The position numbers and the translations under genes were made by a program. A stretch of DNA of 39,985 bases from Planctomycetota bacterium. Lineage in GTDB: Bacteria; Planctomycetota; UBA1135; GCA-002686595. Shown here piece after piece: positions 14,886-22,440 of this stretch; position 1 is the first letter of the stretch; every line of letters begins with the position of its first letter. The stretch is from NCBI GenBank assembly GCA_020853575.1, contig JADYYP010000073.1, positions 1 to 39,985 on the forward strand. The letters run 5' to 3'. Below the pieces are notes generated by a model, which saw nothing but the letters and a program-made list of their open reading frames with translations, was not told the origin of the DNA and made no database searches.

Positions 14886-16064
14886 GTGAAGCTCCGTACC
14901 CTCCGCACGTCCGCGAGCGTGCTCGCCACACTCGCCTTGGCGAGCCTCGCCGTCGCGCAGAACCAAGCGCTCAGCGTCTCGACGCCGCAGCTCGGCGGCT
15001 ACATCGAGATTCCGGCTTCCAACCAGCTCGCGCCAGCGAAGTTCACCTTCGAGGCCTGGGTCACCTACGACGATTCGACGCTCCCCAGTGGCTGGGTGTA
15101 TCCGACGATCGGCCGCAAGAACTTCGTGCAGGGCGTGGCCGAGTGGTTCCTGCGTGTCGATGCCAACAACAACGGTGGCCGCGTGCTGCGCCTGTGGATC
15201 AACGGCACGAGCGGAGTGGTCAACACCTCCTGGGCCTTCGGTGCAGGCCAACTCCTGCCGTGGACGCACATCGCGGCGACCTACGACGGCTCCTTCGCGC
15301 GGCTGTACGTCAACGGCGCGCAGGTGGCGCAATCGACGGGCACGGGCCCGATCGTTCCGCTGGGCGCGGCCACGCACATCGGCGCCGGCGACACGGCACC
15401 GGGCTCGGCCAACGAGCGCTGGAACGGACTGATCGACGAGGTGCGCATCTGGTCGGTGGCGCGCACGGCCCAGGAGATCGCGAGCGGCATGAACCAGCAG
15501 ATCCTGGTCGCGCCGAACCTGATCGCGTCCTACGCGCTCAACGGCAATGCCCAGGACGCATCGGGCAACAATGTCCACGGCAACCTGATCTCGAACCCGG
15601 TGTTCGTGACCATCAACTCGCCCGCGGGGCCGAACTCGTACTGCACGTCGGGCACCTCGACCAACGCTTGCAACGCGAGCATCTCCGCCAACGCCAATCC
15701 CAACGTCGTGCACTCCTCGCCGTGCCTGGTCACGGTCAGTGGCGTCGAGGGTCAGAAGACCGGCATCATCTTCTATGGGTTGACCGCCCTGCCGCAGCCG
15801 TGGTGCACCAGCGGTGGCTCGAGCTTCCTGTGCGTCAAGCCGCCGACGCAGCGCACGCAGGTGCAGGCATCCGGCGGCACGGCGGGCCAGTGCGACGGCG
15901 CGTACACGCTCGACTGGAGCGCGTTCCACCTGGCCAACCCGGGCGCGCTCGGAGCGCCTTGGACCGTGGGCAGCAAGGCCTTCGTGCAGGGCTGGTTCCG
16001 CGATCCGCCGGCCTGCAAGACGACCAACCTCTCGAACGCCGTCGAGCTGACCTACATGCCTTGA
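14886..16064 (+). CDS. Secreted LamG-domain protein with the recurrent C-terminal domain
   Basis: A 392-residue protein starting with a signal peptide (VKLRTLRTSASVLATLALASLAVAQ). Residues about 30-235 are a concanavalin/LamG sandwich: FTFEAWVTYDD, WTHIAATYDGSFARLYVNG, WNGLIDEVRIWSVARTAQEI. Such domains bind glycans or proteins outside the cell. The last 141 residues (from 15639) are the domain shared with four other intact proteins in this window: it opens with YCTSGTSTNAC and contains GIIFYG, LCVKPPTQR, CDG, GWFRDPP and SNAVE. This copy has two extra Cys, in PQPWCTS and DPPACK. The GTG at 14886 is the start because it alone gives a signal peptide; it is not preceded by a strong Shine-Dalgarno. 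Confidence 0.8.
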   Translation: MKLRTLRTSASVLATLALASLAVAQNQALSVSTPQLGGYIEIPASNQLAPAKFTFEAWVTYDDSTLPSGWVYPTIGRKNFVQGVAEWFLRVDANNNGGRVLRLWINGTSGVVNTSWAFGAGQLLPWTHIAATYDGSFARLYVNGAQVAQSTGTGPIVPLGAATHIGAGDTAPGSANERWNGLIDEVRIWSVARTAQEIASGMNQQILVAPNLIASYALNGNAQDASGNNVHGNLISNPVFVTINSPAGPNSYCTSGTSTNACNASISANANPNVVHSSPCLVTVSGVEGQKTGIIFYGLTALPQPWCTSGGSSFLCVKPPTQRTQVQASGGTAGQCDGAYTLDWSAFHLANPGALGAPWTVGSKAFVQGWFRDPPACKTTNLSNAVELTYMP

Positions 16065-16206
16065 CCCGCTGCCGGCGCGCGCGTTTCGCGCTACCGCGGC
16101 CGCGACGCGCGCCCGGACCGCGGCGAGATTTTCGGCGATCGAGGCCGCGAGGACTTGTCGCGACGGGACCGCCGGGGTGCGATGGAGCATCTCAAGGAGC
16201 CTCCGC

Positions 16207-16878
16207 ATGCCCCGTCGTGCTTCGATCGCCAGTTGGACCTTCGTCGTGTCGTGCCTCGTCGCCTGCGGAGACTCGCAGGACTCGCCGCCAACCGGAGTCG
16301 GAGGCGCCAACCAACGTGCGAGCTCGAACGCGGAGCCGCGCGCGGCGCGAGTAGTTATCAACGGGCGTGAGCTCAGCGCCGATGACCGAGCGGCGTTCAA
16401 GCAGCTCTATCGCGTCGAGCCCGCGGCCGGTGAGTATTGGTACGACACTGCCAGCGGACTGTGGGGACTCGCGGGCCAGGGCTCCGCCGGTTTCCTGTTG
16501 GCCGGGCACGATCTCGGGCAACTCGCGATCGACGCGTCGCGCGGCGACACGGACGTGTACCTCAACTCGCGCCGACTGCCGCTGGCCGAAGTCGCGCTGT
16601 TCGCCAACATCGTCGGCACGCCCGTGCTGCCCGGGCGCTACTGGCTCGACGGGCAAGGCAACTTCGGCTACGAGGGCAATCCGATGGCGGCCGGCAATCT
16701 CTACATGATCGCGATGCAGCGCAGCTCGGCAGCCTACGGGGGCGGAGTCGGCGGCGGCGCGGGTGGCGGAGGCGACAACTTCTGGAACACGCGCTTCTCG
16801 GCCGGAAACTACAACGCCGACAACTCCGCCGGCTACGTGAGCGTGCCGGGCGTCGGCCCCGTCAGCTACGGACTGTGA
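16207..16878 (+). CDS. Lipoprotein with two GxYW repeats and a Gly-rich tail
   Basis: A 223-residue lipoprotein of unknown function. AAGGAG lies 7 nt before the ATG at 16207, fixing the start. The signal ends in LVAC (Cys at about residue 20). Two units of about 60 residues follow. The first is VVINGRELSADD ... GEYWYDTASGLWG ... AGF; the second is VYLNSRRLPLAEV ... GRYWLDGQGNFGYEG. Both share V-x-[IL]-N-x-R-x-L, then G-x-YW-x-D and glycines, so the protein arose by internal duplication. The tail has GGGVGGGAGGGG and NADNSAGYVSVPGVG. Similar units occur in uncharacterised surface proteins of other bacteria. It follows the LamG gene by 142 bp on the same strand. Confidence 0.78.
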   Translation: MPRRASIASWTFVVSCLVACGDSQDSPPTGVGGANQRASSNAEPRAARVVINGRELSADDRAAFKQLYRVEPAAGEYWYDTASGLWGLAGQGSAGFLLAGHDLGQLAIDASRGDTDVYLNSRRLPLAEVALFANIVGTPVLPGRYWLDGQGNFGYEGNPMAAGNLYMIAMQRSSAAYGGGVGGGAGGGGDNFWNTRFSAGNYNADNSAGYVSVPGVGPVSYGL

Positions 16879-16923
16879 TGGCGCGCCGCGCTGGTCGCGC
16901 TCGAAGTCGCTTCCCGACGCGCT

Positions 16924-16952
16924 GAAGCCGCCCCCCCGGCCAGCGGGGCTTC
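16924..16952 (+). terminator. Possible terminator hairpin after the lipoprotein gene
   Basis: GAAGCC and GGCTTC arms, extended by two G-C pairs across a single bulged G, form a stem 45 bp after the lipoprotein stop. No T tract follows. Confidence 0.3.
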
Positions 16953-17100
16953 CGGGGCTTCGAGTTTGGGGTTCCTGGGCTCCCTAGCCGCCGGCGCCGC
17001 TGCGGGGGATTCGTTCAGCGCCGCAGCCTCGGCCGCGGCGTCCGTGGCGGGCGGATGCTCGTCCACGCACGGGGGAACCCATTTCCTTGGTCACGGCGGG

Positions 17101-17113
17101 TCGCAAATTGCGA
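17101..17113 (+). promoter_or_regulatory. AT-rich palindrome before the PD40 gene
   Basis: TCGCAA-A-TTGCGA is a perfect inverted repeat followed by TTTTGTA, lying 23 bp before the ATG at 17137 in an otherwise very GC-rich region. It could be a repressor or activator site or part of a promoter. Confidence 0.35.
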
Positions 17114-17136
17114 TTTTGTACCGAGAGGTCCCCGTC

Positions 17137-18921
17137 ATGAACACACCGCTTCGGCTGCTCTGCTCGGCTTCGCTCGCGCTCGTCCCCTCACTCGCTCACG
17201 CGCAGATCACGGCGCGCGCGAGCGTCAGCTCGGCCAACGCCCAGGGCAACGCGAACACCGGGCCTACCGTCGTCTCCAGCGACGGGCGCTTCGTGGCCTT
17301 CGCGAGCACCGCGAGCAACCTCGTCACTGGCGATACCAACGGAGTCTGCGACGTTTTCGTCCGCGACCGTCAGCTCGCCACCACCGAGCGGGTGAGCCTC
17401 TCGACCGCCGGGGCGGAGGGCAATGCCTTGAGCGGCATGTCCGGCAATCAGGCCTACATCGAAGCCCTGCCGATGGGCTTCTCGATGTCGTCGGACGGTC
17501 GCTTCATCGTGTTCGAGAGCTTGGCCAGCAATCTCGTCGCCGGCGACACCAACGCACGCACCGACGTCTTCCTGCGCGACCGTCAGCTCGGGACCACAGT
17601 GCGCGTGAGCTTGACCGCGGGCGGTGGGCAGTGCGGCGGCGACTGCTGGCGTCCGAGCATCAGCGACGATGGTCGCTTCATCACGTTCCAGTCCGGCGAC
17701 AACTCGATCGTCGCGGGCGACGTCACCGGCTTCGATGTCTTCGTGCGCGACCGCGCGCTGGCCACAACCTCCAAGGTGAGCCTCGGCACCGGCGGGACCC
17801 AGGGCAACAACGACTCCGAGGTGCTGGGCGGTCCAGGGATCATCTCGAGTGACGGCCGCTACGTCGTGTTCAGCTCGATGTGCAGCAACTTCGTCGCGGG
17901 CGACACGAACGGGACGTGGGACGCCTTCGTGTACGACCGCACGCTGCTCGTCACGACGCGAGTGAGCGTCTCGAACACGGGCGCCCAGGGCAATTCCGGC
18001 AACCCCGGCGTCGACGGCGCGCGCATGTCGAGTGATGGCCGCTACGTCGCCTTCACGAGCCAAGCGACCAATCTGGTGCCCGGGGACACCAACGGCTTCG
18101 CCGACGTGTTCGTCCGGGACACGCTCGCCAGCACGACGGTCTGCGCCAGTCTCGACACGAGCGGCTTCCCAGCAGCCAGTAGCGTCAGCTCCACGCCCTT
18201 CATCTCGGCCAACGGCCGCTTCGTCAGTTTCGACAGCGCGGCGAGCACGCTGGTCGCCGGCGACAGCAATTCGCGCCGCGATGCGTTCGTTCGCGACCTT
18301 CAGACGAACGCGGTGCGCATCGCCAGCCGCTCGTCGGCGGGCGCGCAGGGCAACGAGACGAGCTATGCCGGATCGCTGTCGAGTGACGGTCGCTTCGCGG
18401 CGTTCTGGAGCGTGTCGAACAACCTCGTCACGGGCGACACCAACGGTCGTTGGGACGCATTCGTCAACGACCGCGGCTCGAACGCCTACACCTCGTACTG
18501 CACCGCGGGAACTTCGACGAACGGCTGCCTGGCGACGATGAGCGCCGTCGGCACGCCGAGCGCGAGCGCCGGCGCGGGCTTCACGCTGACGGCGAGCGCG
18601 CTCGAAGGGCAGAAGTCCGGCCTGATCTTCTACGGCACGAACAACAGCGGGTTCACTCCGGTGCAGTGGGGCACGAGCACTTCGTTCCTGTGCGTCAAGT
18701 CGCCGACGCAGCGCTCGCTGGCCGCGAACTCGGGTGGGAACGCCGGCGCGTGCGATGGAACGCTCGCGCTCGACTGGAACGTCTTCGCCGCGACGCCGGG
18801 CGTGCTCGGTCATCCCTTCAGCTCCGGCCAACAGGTCTTCGCCCAGGCCTGGTACCGCGACCCGCCCAGCCCGAAGACGACGGGGCTCTCGAACGCGATC
18901 GAGTTCATCGTCGAGCCCTAG
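17137..18921 (+). CDS. Secreted seven-repeat PD40 propeller protein with the recurrent C-terminal domain
   Basis: A 594-residue protein with a signal peptide (MNTPLRLLCSASLALVPSLAHA). GAGAGG stands before the ATG at 17137. Seven repeats of the type SSDGRFVAFAST ... NLVTGDTNG ... DVFVRDRQ fill residues about 45-450; they are TolB/PD40 blades and seven make one closed propeller. The last 141 residues (from 18496) are the recurrent domain with YCTAGTSTNGC, GLIFYG, LCVKSPTQR, CDG, DWN and WYRDPP. Its paralogue is at 37546. Each blade carries acidic loops (GDTN, RDR) that may bind calcium. The protein is probably exposed at the cell surface; ligand unknown. A longer open frame from 16966 lacks a signal peptide and is not used. 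Confidence 0.85.
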   Translation: MNTPLRLLCSASLALVPSLAHAQITARASVSSANAQGNANTGPTVVSSDGRFVAFASTASNLVTGDTNGVCDVFVRDRQLATTERVSLSTAGAEGNALSGMSGNQAYIEALPMGFSMSSDGRFIVFESLASNLVAGDTNARTDVFLRDRQLGTTVRVSLTAGGGQCGGDCWRPSISDDGRFITFQSGDNSIVAGDVTGFDVFVRDRALATTSKVSLGTGGTQGNNDSEVLGGPGIISSDGRYVVFSSMCSNFVAGDTNGTWDAFVYDRTLLVTTRVSVSNTGAQGNSGNPGVDGARMSSDGRYVAFTSQATNLVPGDTNGFADVFVRDTLASTTVCASLDTSGFPAASSVSSTPFISANGRFVSFDSAASTLVAGDSNSRRDAFVRDLQTNAVRIASRSSAGAQGNETSYAGSLSSDGRFAAFWSVSNNLVTGDTNGRWDAFVNDRGSNAYTSYCTAGTSTNGCLATMSAVGTPSASAGAGFTLTASALEGQKSGLIFYGTNNSGFTPVQWGTSTSFLCVKSPTQRSLAANSGGNAGACDGTLALDWNVFAATPGVLGHPFSSGQQVFAQAWYRDPPSPKTTGLSNAIEFIVEP

Positions 18922-19106
18922 AGGCTGGCTCGCGCGCGGCGCGGAAGGTGTTGGCGGACGCGCACAGCGGCGTCTTCGAGCTCTGGCCGGAGAAGTCGGG
19001 TTCGGGAGCGCGTCGACCGCCGTGCTCGACGACGTTGGCCTTGGGACCGAGAGCGCTCCCCGACATCAACCCGTGCTGAGGTCGAGTAGGGGAGCTCCAC
19101 GTCGTT

Positions 19107-20306
19107 TCACAAGTTGAGGTTGAGGATGCGGTCGCTGCGGTAGGGCCGATTGCGCGTGGTCGCCGTGCCCGGAAGGACCGCGGAGTTCGCTTGGTCGATG
19201 AACATCTGGCCGAGCGGCATGGACGGAGTCGAAGTCGGCATGGAGTAGGCCTGGAAACCGCCGTTGGTCGTGACGCCGAAGTAGTAGTCCTGGCGCGTGG
19301 GCAACTGGCAATCGACGTACAGCGCCTCGTTGCAATTCCAGCGCAGCTCCTCGACGCCAGGGAACACACTCGGATTGGTCCACATGCCGATCGGGAACGA
19401 GCGGAAGGGATCGCTGTTGGGGAACGGCACGACCATGCCTCCGAATCCGCCGAACGCGATCAGCTGACCCTCGAACCAGTTGGCCGGCCCGGTGCCGCAC
19501 AGACACAACATCTGGTTCGGGGTGATCGAGGCCTGCACCAGCGGCTCCTCGATGTGGCAGCGCGCGGGCAGCACGGTCGCGTCCCAAGCGCGAATGCTCT
19601 CGGCCGCCATCGCCCCGGCCTCGACTTGTCCGGTGGCGCCGGCGACGAAGCCCGCGGCGGGGCCGACGAAGGTGTACTCGTCGGTCGGATGGAACGTGCC
19701 AGCGCGCGGGAAGCCGGGCGCGTGGTCGATCACGTCGCAAGCGTGCGTCAGCATCCACGCGCGCTCGGTGATGTTGCTCTGGCAGTCGAGCGCGTAGTCG
19801 ATGTAGCCCGTGAAGCGCGCGTTCTGCCCGAACGAGTTGACGCACGACGGATCGCCGCAGCCGAAAGCTCCGGTCGCCACGCGTCGCAGGTCGCCATTGA
19901 TCAGGTAGCGCCACACCTGCACGAACTGACCCGGCATCGGCGTCTCGAGCCACGTCCGCGCGTACGTGAAGTGCAGCTGTCCGGTCCACGTGACGGTGTT
20001 GCCGACGAGCACCCAGACGCGCGCGCGATACCAAGCGCAGGAGCTCTGCGGCGGAGTCATGTTGACGACCATCGGATTGAGCGGTCCGAAGATCACGCTG
20101 ACGAGCGTTTGCGAGGTCAGCGTGCAGTTCTGCCAGCACAGCCCGAGCGACTGCTGCTGGAAGGCCCGCTGCTGGACGCTGGTCTGCGCGGCGGAGCAAC
20201 CGGCTCCGGGGTTGTCGAGCATGTCGGGTTGGAAGCACTGCGCGGACGCCGAGGCCGACACAACGAGCGAGACGACGAACAGGGCGAGCGAGCGAACGAG
20301 TTTCAT
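19107..20306 (-). CDS. Secreted Cys-rich protein of unknown function
   Basis: A 399-residue protein not assignable to a family. The signal peptide is MKLVRSLALFVVSLVVSASASA. The mature protein begins with a Cys- and Gln-rich segment (QCFQPDM, VQQRAFQQQSLGLCWQNC) and has about 15 Cys in all, including ACDVIDHAPG, LCLCG and DCQLP, which points to disulfides outside the cytoplasm. Aromatic strands such as WTGQLHFTYARTWLE and RYLINGDLRRVATG suggest a beta-rich fold. The start at 20306 is preceded by AAGGTG (a weak Shine-Dalgarno) that lies partly in a 9-bp hairpin arm. It lacks the recurrent C-terminal domain. It converges with the PD40 gene. Confidence 0.75.
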   Translation of the reverse strand: MKLVRSLALFVVSLVVSASASAQCFQPDMLDNPGAGCSAAQTSVQQRAFQQQSLGLCWQNCTLTSQTLVSVIFGPLNPMVVNMTPPQSSCAWYRARVWVLVGNTVTWTGQLHFTYARTWLETPMPGQFVQVWRYLINGDLRRVATGAFGCGDPSCVNSFGQNARFTGYIDYALDCQSNITERAWMLTHACDVIDHAPGFPRAGTFHPTDEYTFVGPAAGFVAGATGQVEAGAMAAESIRAWDATVLPARCHIEEPLVQASITPNQMLCLCGTGPANWFEGQLIAFGGFGGMVVPFPNSDPFRSFPIGMWTNPSVFPGVEELRWNCNEALYVDCQLPTRQDYYFGVTTNGGFQAYSMPTSTPSMPLGQMFIDQANSAVLPGTATTRNRPYRSDRILNLNL

Positions 20307-20757
20307 GGCGAGCACCTTCGGTTGGGCGTGGAGCGGGGCGAACCGAAGGCGCGCGGGTCGCGCAGCGCAGGACAGGAAACTCGCTTTCGCGCGCCGCTGG
20401 CTCATGGCTGGCTCGACGCCGAGCGACGCGCTCCAGGGCCCGCGAGGTCCGTCTAGTCGACGCTCTTCGCCGTCGACGCTGCGATTCTCGTCCACCCGCG
20501 GCCAACGGCCGCAGCAGGCACCCGACCTCAAGCCCGCGCCGCGAGGCGATCGGAACTCCTCGGCCTGGCGAGCGCGCCCCGAAATGTCACGGATTTCCGT
20601 CCTCCGGCTGCGCCGTGCACCAATGGTCCAGAGTTCGGCGACCGGTCGCCGCGGCGTGGCCGACGCGCAGCAGGCAGAACCCGAATCCAGATCGGTGTCC
20701 ACGCCTGTCGCGCAGGGCGCTCACGCTCGAGTCGCCGAGCGGCCGGCTCATCCCATC
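20307..20757. other. Intergenic region after prolyl-tRNA synthetase
   Basis: 451 bp between the stop of the prolyl-tRNA synthetase gene and the start of the Cys-rich protein gene, both on the minus strand. Apart from the leader hairpin at 20315-20349 nothing is recognised; no tRNA-like T-arm or credible coding frame is present. Confidence 0.55.
20315..20349 (-). promoter_or_regulatory. Leader hairpin covering the ribosome-binding site
   Basis: A perfect 9-bp inverted repeat, CCTTCGGTT (20315-20323) and AACCGAAGG (20341-20349), has a 17-nt loop. On the minus-strand mRNA the 3' arm supplies the AAGG of the AAGGTG Shine-Dalgarno, ending 8 nt before the ATG at 20306. Folding would hide the ribosome-binding site. 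Confidence 0.5.
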
Positions 20758-22245
20758 TCAGTAGTTCTTGGCGAACAGCACTCGCTGTCTCGACGGAGCG
20801 CCGGTCTTGATGCACTTGCCCGGGCCGTCGTCGAGGCCTTCGCCGGCCAGCGGGATGCAGCGGATCGTGGCCTTGGTCGCTTCCTTGATCGCGAGCTCGG
20901 TCGCGGTCGTTCCGTCCCAGTGCGCGTAGACGTATTTCGATCCCTGGTCGGCGAAGAGCGACTCGAAATCGCTCCAACTGTCGAGCTTGACGGTGTTGGC
21001 CTCGCGGAAGGCGAGCGCGCGCGCGAACAGTTGCTTTTGGATCGCATCGAGGATCGCGCCCACGTGCACGCCGATGTTCTCGAAGGGCACCTTGAGCTTC
21101 TCCTTGGAGTCGGAGATGCGGCTTTTCGCCATCGCGGTCGCGCTGGCGACATCGCGCGGGCCGACCTCGAGGCGCAGCGGCACGCCCTTGCGCTCCCACT
21201 CGTAGTATTTCTCGCCCGGACGCATCGCGTCGCGGTCGTCGAGCTTCACCACGAGCCCGTCCTCGCGCAGCTCCGCGGCGATCTTCTGCGAAGCTTCGAG
21301 CACTTGGCTCTTCTCCGCATCGCTCTTCCAGATCGGAACGATCGCGACGTGGATCGGCGCGACGCGCGGCGGCAGCACGAGGCCGTTGTCGTCGCTGTGC
21401 ACCATGATCAGCGCGCCGATGGTGCGCGTCGTGCAGCCCCAGGAGGTCTGCCACACGAAGTCGCGCGCGCCCTCCTTGTTCTGGAAGGTGACGTTGAAAG
21501 CGCGCCCGAAGTTCTGGCCCAGGTCGTGGCTCGTCGCTCCCTGGAGCGCCTTGCCGTCCTGCATGAGCGCTTCGACGCAATAGGTCGCGAGCGCGCCAGC
21601 GAACTTCTCGTTCGGCGTCTTCATGCCGCGCACGACGGGGATGGCGAGCACGTTCTGGTAGACATCGCGATAGATGTCGAGCATGCGGTGCACTTCCTCG
21701 ACGGCCTCCGCGTGTGACGAGTGCGCCGTGTGGCCCTCTTGCCACCAGAACTCCGCCGTGCGCAGGAACAGGCGCGTGCGCAGCTCCCAGCGCATCACGC
21801 TGCACCACTGATTGAGCAAGAGCGGCAGGTCGCGATAGCTGTCGATCCACTTGGCGAAGAAGTGGCCGATGATCGTCTCGCTGGTGGGGCGGACGACACA
21901 CGGCTCCTCGAGCTCGTTCTTGAGCTGGATCTTGCCGTCGACGGACTTCAATCCAGCGTGCGTGACGACCGCGCACTCCATCGCGAACCCCTCGGCGTGC
22001 TCGGCCTCCTTCTGGAGGAACGACAGCGGGATGAGCAACGGGAAGGCGGCGTTTTGGTGGCCCGTAGCCTTGAAGCGGCCGTCGAGCTCTGCCTGGATCT
22101 TCTCCCAGATCGCCCAGCCGTGCGGGCGCACGACCATGCATCCGCGGACCACGCCCGCGGGCTCGGCGAGCTGCGCGGCGGCGATGACGTCTTGGTACCA
22201 CTGCGCGTAGTCCTGCGCACGTGAGGTGATGTGTTGCTCGGCCAT
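20758..22245 (-). CDS. proS: Prolyl-tRNA synthetase, archaeal/eukaryote type (class II)
   Basis: A 495-residue cytoplasmic enzyme that charges tRNA-Pro with proline. Class II motif 2 is seen in RPTSETIIGHFFAKW and RTAEFWWQEGHTAHSSHAEA; motif 3 lies in SWGCTTRTIGALIMVHSDDNG. The anticodon-binding domain follows (HVAIVPIWKSDAEKSQVLE), then a C-terminal part ending in GAPSRQRVLFAKNY. The short form with a conserved terminal Tyr and no editing insertion is the archaeal/eukaryote ProRS type, found in a minority of bacteria. The ATG at 22245 (MAEQHITSRAQDYAQWY) is used; the longer open frame upstream is Arg/Pro-rich. It is the only clear housekeeping gene in the right two thirds of the window and is transcribed alone. 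Confidence 0.95.
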   Translation of the reverse strand: MAEQHITSRAQDYAQWYQDVIAAAQLAEPAGVVRGCMVVRPHGWAIWEKIQAELDGRFKATGHQNAAFPLLIPLSFLQKEAEHAEGFAMECAVVTHAGLKSVDGKIQLKNELEEPCVVRPTSETIIGHFFAKWIDSYRDLPLLLNQWCSVMRWELRTRLFLRTAEFWWQEGHTAHSSHAEAVEEVHRMLDIYRDVYQNVLAIPVVRGMKTPNEKFAGALATYCVEALMQDGKALQGATSHDLGQNFGRAFNVTFQNKEGARDFVWQTSWGCTTRTIGALIMVHSDDNGLVLPPRVAPIHVAIVPIWKSDAEKSQVLEASQKIAAELREDGLVVKLDDRDAMRPGEKYYEWERKGVPLRLEVGPRDVASATAMAKSRISDSKEKLKVPFENIGVHVGAILDAIQKQLFARALAFREANTVKLDSWSDFESLFADQGSKYVYAHWDGTTATELAIKEATKATIRCIPLAGEGLDDGPGKCIKTGAPSRQRVLFAKNY

Positions 22246-22440
22246 CGGCGAATCTCGTGGCGCGACGCGAGGACCCGCCCATTCGGACCCTCCGGCGCGC
22301 GGGAAAGGCGAAGCAGCGTAGTGGACGGCTCGCACGGCCGCCAGCCGCACGTGTGCCGCCGGCCGCGTTCACGATCGGAACGGGTGGCCCCGCGGGCGAC
22401 TCGACATCGCGAGCGCCCGCGGAACGCGAAGCGCGCAGCG

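Noticed and set aside
16966..17136. Upstream extension of the first PD40 gene by 57 codons
   Set aside because: The extension is Ala/Ser/Gly-rich and would bury the clear signal peptide that begins at 17137.
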